Of a stretch of DNA of 5,453 nt, positions 4,743-5,453 are shown in pieces. The stretch's first letter is position 1. Each line of letters starts with the position of its first letter. The stretch is taken from contig JBAXER010000121.1 in assembly GCA_037140375.1 (NCBI GenBank), forward strand, positions 1 to 5,453. The letters run 5' to 3'. The stretch comes from WLMZ01 sp037140375 (GTDB lineage: Bacteria > Actinomycetota > Acidimicrobiia > Acidimicrobiales > Ilumatobacteraceae). Position numbers and translations under genes: made by a program. The notes under the pieces are model-generated. The model saw nothing but the letters and a program-made list of their open reading frames with translations. It searched no databases and was not told the DNA's origin.

Positions 4743-5009
4743 CCCGATGGCTCGCGCAGGTCGATCGTACGCAAGAAGGGCGAATATGCGCTCGCCCCGA
4801 TCGATGCGCTGATGCATGACGAATGGGGCGGACCTGAGGGCGGGCTCCTCATCTACTCCATGCACGCCCCCACCGGCGTCATCTTCGAGTATTACGACGA
4901 GAACCTGGAGAACCCGTGGAGCTACTCCATTGAGAACTTCGTCAACGATTGGAACAGCGGCGCGATCTACGGGTGGAAGTCGGAAACCCACAAAGCGGCC
5001 ACTGGTTAA
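4740..5009 (+). pseudogene. 5'-truncated gene of unknown function
   Basis: A coding-like frame runs from just after a TAA at 4737 to TAA 5007-5009. The first ATG is at 4812, giving 65 residues, but the stretch before it (for example IVRKKGEYALAPIDALMHDE) looks like protein with no usable start codon and no ribosome-binding site, so the gene appears to have lost its 5' end. The missing end coincides with the tRNA 3' remnant at 4700-4742, pointing to a recombination junction. The product is acidic and aromatic-rich (IFEYYDENLENPWSYSIENF, then NDWNSGAIYGW). No family is recognised. If expressed from 4812 it would be a small soluble protein. Confidence 0.45.
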
Positions 5010-5110
5010 TCGACCCGAAACGCGGCCGATCGCGCACGAGGTGTTGACAATCGTTTGATCTGACCACCCGTGCGCAATGAAAATTGATCAGAAGTGGATA
5101 GCCGCTCGTG

Positions 5111-5224
5111 ATGGAGCGATCATGCAGTGAGGTGCTACCGGAGTGCGGCCACTTCCGTTTGGTGGCCGATGACGTCACCATCGAAGAGGGCTCAACACCA
5201 ACAGACAAGAACAAGCGCGCGTAA
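5111..5224 (+). CDS. Possible 37-residue small protein
   Basis: ATG 5111 opens a frame ending in a charged tail, EEGSTPTDKNKRA, before TAA 5222-5224. The upstream frame is closed by TAG at 5099. There is no convincing ribosome-binding site and no recognised family. It could be a C-terminal gene remnant or chance. Confidence 0.2.
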   Translation: MERSCSEVLPECGHFRLVADDVTIEEGSTPTDKNKRA

Positions 5225-5226
5225 CA

Positions 5227-5264
5227 CAGCTACCGGAACCACTGTCGCCCAGCTACCGGAGCCA
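5227..5264 (+). repeat. CAGCTACCGGARCCA direct repeat, two copies
   Basis: CAGCTACCGGAACCA (5227-5241) recurs as CAGCTACCGGAGCCA (5250-5264), 23 bp apart. Shorter ACCGGA-containing copies follow at 5273 and 5287, and one precedes at 5137. No encoded product explains them. Confidence 0.6.
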
Positions 5265-5314
5265 GTCCCCGAACCGGAACACACCAACCGGAGCCAACAT
5301 GTCCACTATGAACC

Positions 5315-5336
5315 GGGACAGCACAGGGACAGCACA
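5315..5336 (+). repeat. GGGACAGCACA tandem repeat
   Basis: Two perfect, adjacent copies of an 11-base unit (5315-5325, 5326-5336), just before GTACAT pair 5, whose period is also 11 bp. They may be a second class of protein-binding site. Confidence 0.7.
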
Positions 5337-5343
5337 CGCTCGT

Positions 5344-5361
5344 GGTACATATTTGGTACAT
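5344..5361 (+). repeat. GTACAT direct-repeat pair 5
   Basis: GGTACAT (5344-5350) and GGTACAT (5355-5361) with an ATTT spacer, 11-bp period. This is the cleanest copy and leads into repeat B. Confidence 0.75.
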
Positions 5362-5397
5362 GGAGACGCGGAGAGGGGGCTCCCGATGAATCAGAAA
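5346..5397 (+). repeat. Repeat B, copy 2
   Basis: Counterpart of 1060-1110, aligned with one single-base gap. Like copy 1 it begins in a GTACAT pair and leads to a hairpin and then a GTGGCGGGG motif. Confidence 0.8.
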
Positions 5398-5424
5398 GGC
5401 CCGACCATAGTGGTCGGGCCTTTC
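5394..5424. terminator. Strong bidirectional hairpin terminator
   Basis: GAAAGGCCCGACCA pairs perfectly with TGGTCGGGCCTTTC around a TAG loop (14-bp stem). The A-rich left edge and T-rich right edge make it a plausible intrinsic terminator on either strand. It insulates the array from the tRNA-end motif at 5430. Confidence 0.8.
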
Positions 5425-5428
5425 ACAT

Positions 5429-5440
5429 GGTGGCGGGGAC
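5429..5440 (-). other. tRNA acceptor end with CCA, truncated
   Basis: Bases 5430-5440 equal positions 1-11. With the preceding TG, the minus strand reads CCCCGCC-ACCA, a tRNA 3' end with encoded CCA. The following bases do not form a T arm, so only the acceptor end is shared. Confidence 0.5.
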
Positions 5441-5453
5441 GAACGAATGTCGC

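Larger units (their letters stand above)
5010..5343. other. Gene-poor right-hand region
   Basis: No gene is recognised. Visible features are a TTGACA (5044-5049) without a clear -10 partner, two TTGATC repeats between about 5054 and 5091, a 37-codon frame at 5111-5224, and two sets of short direct repeats (5227-5292 and 5315-5336). The TTGATC repeats loosely recall the terminal repeats of an insertion sequence, but no transposase is present, so this is not claimed. Confidence 0.4.

Noticed and set aside
4055..4819. 254-residue frame on the plus strand
   Set aside because: It is an out-of-frame, arginine-rich shadow of the HD-GYP/LuxR gene, typical of GC-rich DNA.
5040..5110. Insertion-sequence terminal repeat
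   Set aside because: The TTGATC repeats loosely recall an IS end, but no transposase, matching opposite end or target duplication can be found in the window.
4942..5214. 90-residue frame on the minus strand
   Set aside because: No ribosome-binding site or family pattern, and it crosses the truncated plus-strand gene. Judged to be chance.
5227..5361. CRISPR array
   Set aside because: Repeats are too short, unevenly spaced (23, 18, 14 bp) and lack uniform spacers; no cas gene is present.

Overview
The window is GC-rich, its genes use GC-rich third codon positions, and two promoters appear to give leaderless mRNAs starting at the initiation codon. This fits a high-GC Gram-positive bacterium (Actinomycetota). 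An environmental lineage such as Acidimicrobiia is possible, but that is only an impression. The window looks like accessory DNA: small stress or addiction modules, tRNA 3'-end fragments and repeated junction sequences. No integrase or transposase gene is visible.

Layout. Positions 1-43 are the 3' half of a CAU-anticodon tRNA (minus strand), cut at the anticodon loop as in an integrase attachment scar. Positions 190-875 (minus) hold a higB-higA toxin-antitoxin pair with a promoter overlapped by two palindromic operators. Positions 1183-1614 (minus) hold a second, unrelated Xre-type antitoxin without a visible toxin. Positions 1922-2965 (minus) hold a compact three-gene operon: DUF4242 protein, DsrE-family protein with two CxxC motifs, NTF2/SnoaL-like protein. 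Divergent from it, 3093-4655 (plus) encodes a 520-residue regulator with two HD-GYP-like domains and a C-terminal LuxR helix-turn-helix. Positions 4700-4742 are a decayed second copy of the tRNA 3' half, running straight into a coding frame that has lost its 5' end (4740-5009). Positions 5010-5453 hold no recognisable gene, only short repeats and a strong hairpin terminator.

Repeat architecture. Five pairs of a (G/A)GTACAT-type heptamer, always on the same strand and always 11 bp apart, lie at 153, 1058, 1146, 1802 and 5344. Two extend into an identical 41-bp repeat (A) that also encodes the last residues (Ser-Ala-Ala-stop) of both antitoxins. Two others extend into a second diverged repeat (B) that leads into a hairpin and then a GTGGCGGGG tRNA-acceptor-end motif. 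The order is A - toxin/antitoxin - B - hairpin - tRNA end - A - antitoxin and metabolic cargo - B - hairpin - tRNA end. This suggests a tandem array of cassette-like units that share ends and were moved by a tyrosine recombinase encoded elsewhere.

Working together. The HD-GYP/LuxR protein probably controls the divergent DUF4242-DsrE-NTF2 operon, with a perfect inverted repeat lying between them. HigBA probably autoregulates and stabilises the region. These functional links are inferences from layout, not demonstrated.
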